NCBI GenBank assembly: GCA_944320105.1
Contig: CALUGA010000006.1
Span: 1-64,000 of the forward strand
Direction: 5' to 3'
DNA: 64,000 nucleotides
Source of the DNA: an uncultured Prevotella sp.
GTDB taxonomy: Bacteria; Bacteroidota; Bacteroidia; Bacteroidales; Bacteroidaceae
Position 1 is the stretch's first letter. Every line of letters begins with the position of its first letter. The notes under the pieces are model-generated. The model was not told the origin of the DNA. It saw nothing but the letters and a program-made list of their open reading frames with translations, and did no database searches. Positions 33,088-40,968 of the stretch are shown here, piece after piece. The position numbers were made by a program, and so were the translations under genes.

Positions 33088-34284
33088 ATGGCAAAGAAGA
33101 AAGTGGTGGTGGCCTTTTCCGGCGGATTGGACACCTCTTACACAGTGATGAAGCTGGCCAAGGATGGCTACGAAGTCTATGCCGCCTGCGCCAACACGGG
33201 CGGCTTCAGCCCCGAACAGCTTAAGAAGAATGAAGAGAACGCCTACAAGCTGGGCGCGGTGAAGTACGTTACGCTCGACGTCACCCACGAGTACTACGAG
33301 CGTTCGCTTAAGTACATGGTTTTCGGCAACGTGCTCCGCAACAACTGCTACCCCATCTCCGTAAGCTCCGAGCGCATATTCCAGGCCATCGCCATCGCCC
33401 GCTATGCCAACGAGATAGGCGCCGACGCCATTGCCCACGGCTCCACCGGGGCCGGCAACGACCAGATACGCTTCGACATGACCTTCCTCGTCATGGCCCC
33501 GGGGGTGGAGATCATCACCCTTACGCGCGACAAGGCACTCTCGCGCAAGGAGGAGGTAGACTTCCTCAACGCCAACGGCTTCAATGCCGACTTCGCCAAG
33601 CTTAAGTACTCTTACAACGTGGGCATCTGGGGAACCAGCATCTGCGGCGGCGAACTGCTCGACCCAACGCAGGGCCTGCCCGAGGAAGCCTACCTCAAGC
33701 ACGCCACCAAGAGCGGCGAGGAGGAGCTGCGCATAACCTTCGAGAAGGGCGAGATAGTGGCCGTCAACGGTGAGGAGTTTGCCGACAAGGTGGCCGCCAT
33801 ACAGCGCATAGAGGAGATAGGCGCAGCCTACGCCATAGGCCGCGACTGCAACGTGGGCGACACCATCATAGGCATAAAGGGCCGGGTGGGCTTCGAGGCC
33901 GCCGCCCCCAAGCTCATCATCGAGGCCCACAGGCTGCTTGAGAAGTCTACGCTGAGCAAGTGGCAGCAGTATTGGAAGGACCAGGTGGCCAACTGGTACG
34001 GCATGTTCCTGCACGAGAGCCAGTACCTTGAGCCTGTCATGGCCGACATAGAGGCCATGCTCACCTCCTCGCAGCGCAACGTCAACGGCACCGCCATACT
34101 CAAGCTAAGGCCCTACGGCTTCGAGACCGTGGGCGTGGATTCGCCCGACGACCTCACCAAGTCGAAGCTCGGCGAGTACGGCGAGATGCAGCACGGCTGG
34201 ACAGCCGACGAGGCCAAGGGCTTCATCAAAGTGCTCAGCACCCCGCTGCGCGTTTACTATGGCATACACAAGCGCCCCCTATAA
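33088..34284 (+). CDS. argG: Argininosuccinate synthase
   Basis: Condenses citrulline and aspartate with ATP to argininosuccinate. The 398-residue protein has the PP-loop ATP motif AFSGGLDTSY (residues 9-18) and the conserved segments HGSTGAGNDQIRFD and YSYNVGIWGTSICGGEL. Its TAA stop is immediately followed by the CCCCC/GGGGG palindrome that marks the left end of the DUF559 cassette. Confidence 0.96.
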   Translation: MAKKKVVVAFSGGLDTSYTVMKLAKDGYEVYAACANTGGFSPEQLKKNEENAYKLGAVKYVTLDVTHEYYERSLKYMVFGNVLRNNCYPISVSSERIFQAIAIARYANEIGADAIAHGSTGAGNDQIRFDMTFLVMAPGVEIITLTRDKALSRKEEVDFLNANGFNADFAKLKYSYNVGIWGTSICGGELLDPTQGLPEEAYLKHATKSGEEELRITFEKGEIVAVNGEEFADKVAAIQRIEEIGAAYAIGRDCNVGDTIIGIKGRVGFEAAAPKLIIEAHRLLEKSTLSKWQQYWKDQVANWYGMFLHESQYLEPVMADIEAMLTSSQRNVNGTAILKLRPYGFETVGVDSPDDLTKSKLGEYGEMQHGWTADEAKGFIKVLSTPLRVYYGIHKRPL

Positions 34285-34300
34285 TCCCCCAAAGGGGGAT
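34284..34300. repeat. Palindrome ATCCCCCAAAGGGGGAT, left end of DUF559 cassette
   Basis: A perfect 17-base palindrome whose first base is the last base of the argG stop codon. A closely related palindrome lies at 34876-34893 on the other side of the DUF559 gene. Confidence 0.8.
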
Positions 34301-34389
34301 GGCCTGTACCCCATCTTTCTCAAGGCTAAGCAAGGCCGGACATTTTCATTTTGGTCATGCAGTTCTCATTATATGTAAAACAGAGGTCA

Positions 34390-34854
34390 ATGGATGACAC
34401 AAATGCTATTCCCCAGCCAAAAGATGAAAAGCGGACAAAGCCAACCAAAAGCTTTTATGCTTACCAAACGGCAAGCCCCGATGCTTACGGTCTGCTTAAA
34501 GCGAATGCCCGCCACAATCGGAAGCAGCCTACACGTGCTGAGGCGGTTTTGTGGGATGAACTGAAAGGGAAGCGGTTGGGGGTGCGTTTTAGGCGGCAGC
34601 ATGTCATTGGCGAGTATATAGCCGACTTTGTCTGCCTCGATTGCAGGTTGGTAGTTGAGGTTGATGGGAAATATCATGATGCGGCGCAGCAGCAAGAGAA
34701 TGACCAAATCAGGACACAGTGGCTCAATGCCAATGGTTTTACGGTGATAAGATTTGTCAATGAAGAGGTCATAGGCGCAACTGAGGCCGTTGTGAAGAAA
34801 ATAAGAGATGAATTAACAACAAAACTGAATGAAAATAGAGCAAGCAAATATTAA
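34390..34854 (+). CDS. DUF559 (Vsr/restriction-nuclease-like) protein
   Basis: A 154-residue protein with the DUF559 domain: ARHNRKQPTRAEAVLWDELK, then KRLGVRFRRQHVIGEYIADF, VEVDGKYH and RFVNEEV. The E..D..ExD-type arrangement (AEAVLW, IADFVC, VVEVDG) resembles the PD-(D/E)XK nuclease fold of Vsr-like enzymes. Base composition is clearly lower in GC than argG and argC. The gene is inserted between argG and argC and overlaps the argC start by 26 bases. Start ATG 34390 (MDDTNAIPQPKDE) is preferred to a TTG at 34351. Its cellular role is unknown. Confidence 0.85.
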   Translation: MDDTNAIPQPKDEKRTKPTKSFYAYQTASPDAYGLLKANARHNRKQPTRAEAVLWDELKGKRLGVRFRRQHVIGEYIADFVCLDCRLVVEVDGKYHDAAQQQENDQIRTQWLNANGFTVIRFVNEEVIGATEAVVKKIRDELTTKLNENRASKY

Positions 34855-35869
34855 AGGAACATTTCCTGCCGCTTCATCCCCCCTTGGGGGGATTGAGGGG
34901 GGCGTCAGAATAGGAATCTTAGGTGCGGCAGGATATACAGGAGGCGAACTGATCCGCGTGCTGGCGGGCCATAAATTCTCCGAGATTGTTTTCGCCAACA
35001 GCGAGAGCAATGCCGGCAACGCTGTGGCCGACGTACACGGGGGGCTGCTCGGCGATACGGAGCTGCGTTTCACCGACGCCATGCCGTTCGAGGATGTCGA
35101 TGTGGTCTTCTTCTGTTTCGGTCATGGCAAGAGCGAAGCCTTCCTCCGCGAGCACAGTGTGCCGACCGGGGTGAGGATAATCGACCTCGCGCAAGATTTC
35201 CGTCTGGCCGCGCCGGGCAACGACTTCGTTTACGGACTGCCCGAAATACACCGCAAGCAGGTGGCCTCGGCCATGCACGTGGCCAACCCAGGGTGCTTCG
35301 CCACGTGCATACAGCTCGCCCTGCTGCCCGCTGCAAGGATGGGCCTGCTCACGGGCGACGTGATGGTTAACGCCATTACCGGCTCCACCGGGGCGGGGCA
35401 GAAGCCCGGGGCCACGACGCACTTCTCCTGGAGGGTTGACAACTTGAGCGTATACAAGGCATTTACCCACCAGCACGTGCCGGAGATACGCCAGAGCCTC
35501 ACCGAGGTGCAGGGCTCTGAGGTGGGCGCGATAGACTTCATCCCCTACCGGGGCAACTTCGCCCGCGGCATCTTCGCCACCGCCGTGGTGCGCACCGCGG
35601 CCGCCATCGACGACATTGTGGCGGCATACAAGGACTTCTACGCCAACGAGCCTTTCACCCACTATTCCGACCGGCCCATAGACATGAAGCAGGTGGTGAA
35701 CACCAACAAGTGCCTCGTTCACTGCGACAAGCATGGCGACAAGCTCCTCGTCACCGCCTGCATAGACAACCTGCTTAAGGGAGCCGTGGGCCAGGCGGTG
35801 CAGAACATGAACATAATGTTCGGGCTTGACGAAACAGAAGGCCTGCGGCTCAAAGCATCAGCGTTCTAA
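34829..35869 (+). CDS. argC: N-acetyl-gamma-glutamyl-phosphate reductase
   Basis: NADPH-dependent reduction of the acylglutamyl phosphate to the semialdehyde. The core begins at VRIGILGAAGYTGGELIRVL, with catalytic Cys in HVANPGCFATCIQLAL. The protein has an unusual ~26-residue N-terminal extension whose second half (AASSPLGGIEGGV) is encoded by the CCCC/GGGG palindrome. No ATG, GTG or TTG occurs in frame between 34829 and the core, so the gene appears to depend on the start within the DUF559 gene, probably by translational coupling. The last bases are followed by the left inverted repeat of the four-helix-bundle cassette. Confidence 0.94.
   Translation: MKIEQANIKGTFPAASSPLGGIEGGVRIGILGAAGYTGGELIRVLAGHKFSEIVFANSESNAGNAVADVHGGLLGDTELRFTDAMPFEDVDVVFFCFGHGKSEAFLREHSVPTGVRIIDLAQDFRLAAPGNDFVYGLPEIHRKQVASAMHVANPGCFATCIQLALLPAARMGLLTGDVMVNAITGSTGAGQKPGATTHFSWRVDNLSVYKAFTHQHVPEIRQSLTEVQGSEVGAIDFIPYRGNFARGIFATAVVRTAAAIDDIVAAYKDFYANEPFTHYSDRPIDMKQVVNTNKCLVHCDKHGDKLLVTACIDNLLKGAVGQAVQNMNIMFGLDETEGLRLKASAF
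34876..34902. repeat. Palindrome ATCCCCCCTTGGGGGGAT plus TGAGGGGGG, right end of DUF559 cassette
   Basis: A perfect 18-base palindrome followed by a G run, lying inside the 5' extension of argC. With the palindrome at 34284-34300 it brackets the DUF559 gene. Confidence 0.8.
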
Positions 35870-35902
35870 GTGAAGAGTGAAGAGTGAAGAATGAAGAATC
35901 AA
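35868..35902. repeat. 35-bp left inverted repeat of the four-helix-bundle cassette
   Basis: AAGTGAAGAGTGAAGAGTGA continuing to GAATCAA. It matches the reverse complement of 36391-36425 at 33 of 35 positions. It starts within the argC stop codon. Confidence 0.88.
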
Positions 35903-35941
35903 ATTGCGGCATAAAGGCTGATTCTTATGGGTAGGAATGAG

Positions 35942-36331
35942 ATGGAAGGATATAATCGGGAGAAATCCCCACTGCATCGGAAGAGCTATGATTTTGCGGT
36001 GAGAGTGGTGAATATGGTAAGATATATTGACTGCCCGATAAAGGAAAACGCCTTGTTCACGCAAGTGCTGCGCTCCGGCACGGCCATTGGCGCCCTTGTG
36101 CGTGAGGCGGAATTTGCCCAAAGCCCTGCTGATTTCATCAACAAGCTTCATGTAGCTCTGAAAGAATGCAATGAAACTCTTTATTGGCTCGAACTGCTAA
36201 AAGACACTGGTTATATAGGCGAAAAAGAGGAGGCGAGCATGACACACGACTGCAAGGAACTGCTTGCCATACTGATAGCCTCAATAAAGACAACTAAAAA
36301 GCGTAACGGAAAAATGGACAACGAAGTGTGA
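35942..36331 (+). CDS. Four-helix-bundle protein (23S rRNA intervening-sequence-type)
   Basis: A ~129-residue, mostly helical protein of the four-helix-bundle (S23/IVP) family that occurs inside rRNA intervening sequences and scattered in Bacteroidetes genomes. Characteristic parts are SYDFAVRVVNMVRYID, QVLRSGTAIGALVREAEFAQ, DFINKLHVALKECNETLYWL and CKELLAILIASIKTTKK. It starts at MEGYNREKSP (35942) or five codons earlier (35927). Its GC content is lower than that of argC and argD. It lies exactly between 35-bp inverted repeats. Molecular function is unknown. Confidence 0.85.
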   Translation: MEGYNREKSPLHRKSYDFAVRVVNMVRYIDCPIKENALFTQVLRSGTAIGALVREAEFAQSPADFINKLHVALKECNETLYWLELLKDTGYIGEKEEASMTHDCKELLAILIASIKTTKKRNGKMDNEV

Positions 36332-36390
36332 AAAGCTGAACAGCGCACGTGGACGAGTGCCGAGGTGGAGAACGCAGCTCTTGATGCATA

Positions 36391-36425
36391 TTGATTCTTC
36401 ACTCTTCACTTTTCACTCTTCACTT
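36391..36425. repeat. 35-bp right inverted repeat of the four-helix-bundle cassette
   Basis: TTGATTCTTCACTCTTCACT continuing to CTTCACTT, the inverse of 35868-35902 with two mismatches. The argD start lies 14 bases further on. Confidence 0.88.
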
Positions 36426-36439
36426 AAAAACCAAATCGT

Positions 36440-37582
36440 ATGAAGTTATTTGACGTTTATCCCCTGTTCAACATAAACATTGTCAAGGGCAGTGGCTGCC
36501 ACGTTTGGGATGACTGTGGCACAGAGTATCTCGACCTCTACGGAGGCCACGCAGTGATAAGCATTGGCCACTGCCACCCCCACTACGTGGAGATGATGAC
36601 GGCTCAGTTGGGGCGACTGGGCTTCTACAGCAACTCGGTAATCAACAAGCTCCAGGCCGAGCTGGCCTTGCGGCTGGGCCGCGCCAGCGGGTATGAGGAC
36701 TACCAGCTGTTCCTCATCAACAGCGGGGCAGAGGCCAACGAGAATGCCTTGAAGCTGGCCTCGTTCACCAACGGCCGCACCCGTGTGCTTTCGGCCTGCA
36801 AGGCGTTCCACGGGCGCACGTCGCTGGCCGTTGAGGCCACCGACAACCCCAAGCTCATAGCGCCCATCAACGATGGCGGCCACGTTACCTACCTGCCGCT
36901 TAACGACCTCGCCGCATGGGAGTCCGAGCTGGCCAAGGGCGACGTCTGCGCCTGCATCCTTGAGTGCATACAGGGCGTGGGCGGCATAAGGCTGGCCACG
37001 CCGGAGTTTGCCCAAGGGTTGTCTGCTGCTTGCAAGAGGCATGGCACGGTGCTCATCTGCGACGAGATACAGTGTGGCTACGGGCGCAGTGGCCGCTTCT
37101 TCGCCCACCAGTGGCTCGGCATCAGGCCCGACCTCATCACCGTGGCCAAGGGCATTGGCAACGGCTTCCCCATGGGCGCGGTGCTCATCGCCCCGGAGTT
37201 CAAGCCCGTCTACGGACAGCTCGGCACCACCTTTGGCGGCAACCACCTTGCCTGCACAGCCGCGCTGGCCGTGCTCGACGTGATGGAGCAGGAGCACCTC
37301 GTGGACAACGCCCGCGAGACCGGCGCCTATCTCATGGACAGTCTGCGCAGGCTTCAGGCCGATTGCCCGCACATCACCGATGTGCGCGGGCGCGGGCTGA
37401 TGGTGGGTATAGAGCTTGACGTGCCTTACAAGGAGGTGCGCAACAGCCTCGTCTACGATGAGCACGTGTTTACGGGCTGCTCCGGCACCAATACGCTGCG
37501 CCTGCTTCCGCCGCTCTGCCTCGCCAAGGAGCAGGCCGACGAGTTTGTGCAGAGGCTGCGCAAGTGCCTCGAAACTTTGTAA
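36440..37582 (+). CDS. argD: Acetylornithine (succinylornithine) aminotransferase
   Basis: A 380-residue class III PLP aminotransferase forming acyl-ornithine from the semialdehyde and glutamate. Signatures are DLYGGHAVISIGHCHPHYVE, NSGAEANENALKLA, LICDEIQCGYGRSG and the PLP lysine in TVAKGIGNGFPMG. The final part LRLLPPLCLAKEQADEFV fits the subfamily. Whether the acyl group is acetyl or succinyl cannot be read here. It follows the four-helix-bundle cassette and precedes proC. Confidence 0.94.
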   Translation: MKLFDVYPLFNINIVKGSGCHVWDDCGTEYLDLYGGHAVISIGHCHPHYVEMMTAQLGRLGFYSNSVINKLQAELALRLGRASGYEDYQLFLINSGAEANENALKLASFTNGRTRVLSACKAFHGRTSLAVEATDNPKLIAPINDGGHVTYLPLNDLAAWESELAKGDVCACILECIQGVGGIRLATPEFAQGLSAACKRHGTVLICDEIQCGYGRSGRFFAHQWLGIRPDLITVAKGIGNGFPMGAVLIAPEFKPVYGQLGTTFGGNHLACTAALAVLDVMEQEHLVDNARETGAYLMDSLRRLQADCPHITDVRGRGLMVGIELDVPYKEVRNSLVYDEHVFTGCSGTNTLRLLPPLCLAKEQADEFVQRLRKCLETL

Positions 37583-37678
37583 GTAGCCGTTCAAAATCAA
37601 TCGGTATCATAATGTTTGGTGGTGAATGATTTTGAACATTTACTTAACGACTGTGCAATACTTAAAGCTGTTGACATC

Positions 37679-38476
37679 ATGAAGATAGCAATAATAGGCG
37701 CAGGGGCCATGGGAGGCTCGCTCGCCGAGGGTCTGTTGGGCAGCGGGCGGTTCGCCCCCAACGACATTACAGTGGCCGACCCATCGGCCGCGAGGCTTGA
37801 ACCGCTGGCCGCGCGCGGTGCCACAGTCACCGCCAACAACGTGGAGGCTGCCGCCGGGGCCGACGTGGTGATGGTGGTGGTGAAGCCATGGGTGGTGGAG
37901 AAGGTGCTCCGCCAGATAGCCCCGGCCCTGGGCGGCGATGGCCGCATGCTGGTGGTGGTGGCCGCCGGGGTAAGCGGGGCCGACGTTAAGGCGTGGGCTT
38001 GCGAATGCCCCGGAGGCGCGCCCGCCACATTCCTTGCCATACCCAACATTGCCGCCGCCCGCCGGTGCTCCATGACCTTCGTGGTGCCGGTGGACGCCAC
38101 GGAGGGGCAGACCGCCGCCGTGCGCTCCGTGTTCGACGCCGTGGGGCAGACCATCGTAACCGAGGAGCGGTTGCTCGCCGCCGGCACTACGCTCGCCTCG
38201 TGCGGCATAGCCTACGCCATGCGCTACGTGCGCGCAGCCGCCGAGGGAGGCGTGGAGCTGGGCTTCCGCGCCGACGAGGCCACCGGCATAGTGCTGCAGA
38301 CGGTGCGTGGGGCCGTGGAGCTGCTTCAGGCCGGGGGCGAGCACCCCGAGGCGGCCATCGACCGCGTTACAACGCCGGGCGGGGTCACCATCCGCGGGCT
38401 TAACGAAATGGAGCACGCAGGCTTCACCAGTGCCGTAATCCGAGGGCTTAAGGCCGGGCTTAAAGCCAAATCGTAA
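37679..38476 (+). CDS. proC: Pyrroline-5-carboxylate reductase
   Basis: A 265-residue NAD(P)H-dependent enzyme making proline. The N-terminal Rossmann motif is MKIAIIGAGAMGGSLAEGLL, and the C-terminal part has VTTPGGVTIRGLNEMEHAGF, the family signature. The in-frame extension to 37616 is rejected since MKIAIIGAGAMG is the standard start. Last gene of the arginine/proline cluster, linking both pathways that branch from glutamate semialdehyde. Confidence 0.94.
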   Translation: MKIAIIGAGAMGGSLAEGLLGSGRFAPNDITVADPSAARLEPLAARGATVTANNVEAAAGADVVMVVVKPWVVEKVLRQIAPALGGDGRMLVVVAAGVSGADVKAWACECPGGAPATFLAIPNIAAARRCSMTFVVPVDATEGQTAAVRSVFDAVGQTIVTEERLLAAGTTLASCGIAYAMRYVRAAAEGGVELGFRADEATGIVLQTVRGAVELLQAGGEHPEAAIDRVTTPGGVTIRGLNEMEHAGFTSAVIRGLKAGLKAKS

Positions 38477-38755
38477 TTAGAATTTAGCCGAATTTCGTGC
38501 TGCTGTCTGGCATGTTGATTTTCGGTTTTATCGACGATGTAGCGGGCTACATCGAGAAAAACCGGAAAGCAAGATGCCAGACAGCAGTGCGGAAGACGGC
38601 TGAAGAGCCAAAAGTCAAGTGAAAATGTAGGCTTGGCGGTCTAATGCGATTGGGCTTAAGGCCTGAGCGCGGCCCCGTTGGTGAGCTCAGGGCGCAGCCA
38701 CCGTGGCTTTTTGCGCCACTACGTGGTTGCCTGCGGCGAAATAATGGGCCAAACT
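38477..38755. other. Intergenic region between proC and tRNA-Leu promoter
   Basis: Contains the long hairpin at 38500-38587 and then about 170 bases of GC-rich sequence with short inverted pieces (GCGCAGCCACCGTGGC near 38692) but no gene that could be supported. Confidence 0.6.
38500..38587. repeat. Long imperfect hairpin after proC
   Basis: Outer arms CTGCTGTCTGGCAT and ATGCCAGACAGCAG are a perfect 14-bp pair. Inside, TTTTCGGTTTT can pair with AAAACCGGAAA with one mismatch, and the centre CGATGTAGC-GG-GCTACATCG is a perfect 9-bp pair. Almost the whole 88 bases fold into one arm. There is no T-run, so it is an unusual terminator if it is one. Confidence 0.7.
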
Positions 38756-38787
38756 TTTGGCCGTTACGGGAAATAACCTTACCTTTG
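38756..38787 (+). promoter_or_regulatory. Promoter of tRNA-Leu
   Basis: TTTG (38756-38759), a 20-base spacer and TACCTTTG (38780-38787) make a full Bacteroidetes promoter, 31 bases before the tRNA. Confidence 0.85.
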
Positions 38788-38818
38788 CAAATGGTTTGGC
38801 GGCCATGCCGCCGAGGCT

Positions 38819-38904
38819 GCCGCAATGGTGGAATTGGTAGACACGAGGGACTTAAAATCCCTTGGCCAGAAATGGCCGTGCGGGTTCGAGTCCCGCTCGC
38901 GGCA
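38819..38904 (+). tRNA. tRNA-Leu (TAA)
   Basis: Class II tRNA with a long variable arm. Acceptor GCCGCAA/TCGCGGC with one A-C mismatch, anticodon loop CTTAAAA giving TAA, T-loop GGTTCGAGTCC, discriminator A. No encoded CCA (ACAG follows). Confidence 0.93.
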
Positions 38905-39163
38905 CAGACAAACAACAGACAGACACTACAGACACGTAACAACACAGCAAAAACAGACACAATTATGCATTTTGCAGAGACCAAGGCCGCCCGCGACGGG
39001 TAGCCTTGGTTTTTTTGTTGTCGCCCTTTGGCCAACTGTCGGGCCATGCGGGCGCATATTGCCGATGTGCACACTGACCATGGCCGTGGAGCGGTTGCTG
39101 TAATATTATTTCATGCCGTGCAGTCTGCGGCGCAACGCCTTGGCAGCCAGCGTGTTGTAATAA

Positions 39164-39251
39164 GGCCGTTTTCGCGCTGCCAAACGGCCTCTTTCGCAGT
39201 GCCAAACGGCCTGTTTTGCAGCCCCGAACGGCACGTTTTGCGCCGCAATAA
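39164..39251. repeat. 22-bp tandem repeat, locus 1
   Basis: Four units with exact 22-bp spacing (39164, 39186, 39208, 39230), consensus GGCCTSTTTCGCAGTGCCAAAC. No spacers. The same unit appears four times in the opposite orientation at 51986-52073. The rest of 38905-39409 contains no supported gene. Confidence 0.85.
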
Positions 39252-39409
39252 GGTTTGCGGGGGCTTGCCGGGCGGCTTTTGTAAGCATTCTTCGCACAGC
39301 TTGCGGCAGCTCGGGCAGGCAGTCGCCGGAGGTGCGGGGCAGTGCCCCCATTTGCTGGGCTGTCGCCAAAAATTCCGTGCATTACGCGCGGAGTTCGGAT
39401 AAAAATGAC

Positions 39410-39417
39410 TACATTTG
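39410..39417 (+). promoter_or_regulatory. -7 box for the polysaccharide cluster
   Basis: TACATTTG, matching TAnnTTTG. Transcription would be expected to begin about 5-8 bases downstream, which is at or near the ATG at 39424. No good -33 element. Confidence 0.5.
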
Positions 39418-39423
39418 CAGGGT

Positions 39424-40968
39424 ATGTCGACAGAAATGCAGAACAACAAGCGCATAGCCAAGAACACACTGGCCTTGTATGCGCGGATGCTGTTCACCAT
39501 GGCGGTGAGCTTCTACACGTCGCGCGTGGTGCTCGACGTGCTCGGCGAGACCGACTTCGGCATATACAACGTTGTAGGCGGGTTGGTGACGATGTTCTCC
39601 TTCCTCGGAGGCGCGCTGGCCACTGCCACGCAGCGGTTTTTCTCCATGGAGATAGGCAGGGGCGAGGGCGGCGACGTGAGGCGGATGTTCTCCACGGCGG
39701 TGATGATTCACGTGGTGCTCGCGGGCGTCATAGTGGTGGCCGGCGAGACCGTTGGCCTTTGGTTCCTCAACAGTTGCATGAACTTCCCGCCCGGGCGTTA
39801 TGCCGCCGCCAACTGGGTGTACCAGCTCTCGCTGGCCACCTTTGCCATCGATGTGATGAGCGTGCCTTACAACGCCGCGCTGATAGCCTACGAGCGGATG
39901 AAGGCGTTTGCCTACGTCAGCATTGTTGAGGCCGCGCTTAAGCTGGGCGTGGTGTTCCTCATAACGCTCACCACCCACGACAAGCTGGTGGTCTACGCCG
40001 CCCTGCTTGCCGCCCTGGCCGTGGCCATAAGGCTCATATACGGATGGTATTGCAGGAGGCACTTCCCCGCCTGCCGCTGCGACCTTAAGTGGGATCGGGC
40101 CAGGGCCAGGGGCATGATGTCGTTCCTCAGTTGGAATCTCATAGGCTCGCTGGCCGGGGTGGGCAAGGAGCAGGGGGTGAACGTGCTGCTCAACATCTTC
40201 TTCGGCACTGCGGTCAACGCCGCGCGCGGCGTGGCCTACCAGGCCATGAACGCCATAGCAGGCTTCGCCTCAAACTTCCAGATGGCCATGAACCCGCAGA
40301 TAATCAAGATGTATGCCGCCGACGAGAAGGACGCCATGTTCAGGCTCGTGTTCCGCGGCAGCAAGTACTCCTTCCTGTTGCTGCTCGCTCTCTCGCTGCC
40401 CGTGGCCGTCGAAGCTCCGTTCATCCTCGGCCTTTGGCTTAAGGAAGTGCCGGAGCATACCGTAATCTTCCTGCGCCTTGTGCTGGCCACCACGCTCATC
40501 GACTCGCTCTCGACGCCGCTGATAACGGCCATGCACGCCTCCGGCAAGGTGCGCGACTACCAGATTGTGGTTGGTGGGCTGTCGTTGCTCACGCTGCCCC
40601 TGGCCTACGTGCTGTTCAGGTTGGGCTACCCGCCGCAGGCCGCCATGTGGGCTGGCCTGGCTGTGTCGGTGGCTTGCCACTTTGCCCGGCAGCTGCTCCT
40701 GCGCGCCACGATAGGCTTCCCCATGGGTAGCTTCCTGCGCAGTGTGTCGCTGCGGGTGCTGTTGGTGACGGCTCTTTCGGCGGCAGTTCCGCTTGCTGCC
40801 TGTGGCGTGGTTGGCGGCGGGTGGGCCGGCTTCGTGGCTGTGTGCCTGCTTTCGGTGGTCTCTGCCGCAGGCTTCGGCTATGCCGTTGGGATGGAGAAGA
40901 ACGAGCGGGCGTTTGTTCGCGGCAAGGCCGCCATGATGCTCGGCAAGGTATTGAAAAAACATGGTTGA
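39424..40968 (+). CDS. Polysaccharide flippase (Wzx/MATE-like)
   Basis: A ~514-residue inner-membrane protein with about 12-14 hydrophobic segments, of the oligosaccharide flippase (MOP) superfamily. It would move lipid-linked sugar units across the inner membrane. Near the N-terminus RIAKNTLALYARMLFTMAVS and LGETDFGIYNVVGGLVTMFS are typical of Bacteroidetes Wzx-type proteins. Possible starts are ATG 39424 and ATG 39436 (MQNNKRIAKN); the promoter box close by makes a very short or absent leader likely. The next gene begins on the base after its stop codon. Confidence 0.9.
   Translation: MSTEMQNNKRIAKNTLALYARMLFTMAVSFYTSRVVLDVLGETDFGIYNVVGGLVTMFSFLGGALATATQRFFSMEIGRGEGGDVRRMFSTAVMIHVVLAGVIVVAGETVGLWFLNSCMNFPPGRYAAANWVYQLSLATFAIDVMSVPYNAALIAYERMKAFAYVSIVEAALKLGVVFLITLTTHDKLVVYAALLAALAVAIRLIYGWYCRRHFPACRCDLKWDRARARGMMSFLSWNLIGSLAGVGKEQGVNVLLNIFFGTAVNAARGVAYQAMNAIAGFASNFQMAMNPQIIKMYAADEKDAMFRLVFRGSKYSFLLLLALSLPVAVEAPFILGLWLKEVPEHTVIFLRLVLATTLIDSLSTPLITAMHASGKVRDYQIVVGGLSLLTLPLAYVLFRLGYPPQAAMWAGLAVSVACHFARQLLLRATIGFPMGSFLRSVSLRVLLVTALSAAVPLAACGVVGGGWAGFVAVCLLSVVSAAGFGYAVGMEKNERAFVRGKAAMMLGKVLKKHG

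Noticed and set aside
39164..39251. CRISPR-like look of the 22-bp repeats (also 51986-52073)
   Set aside because: Units follow each other directly with no spacers and no cas genes are nearby.
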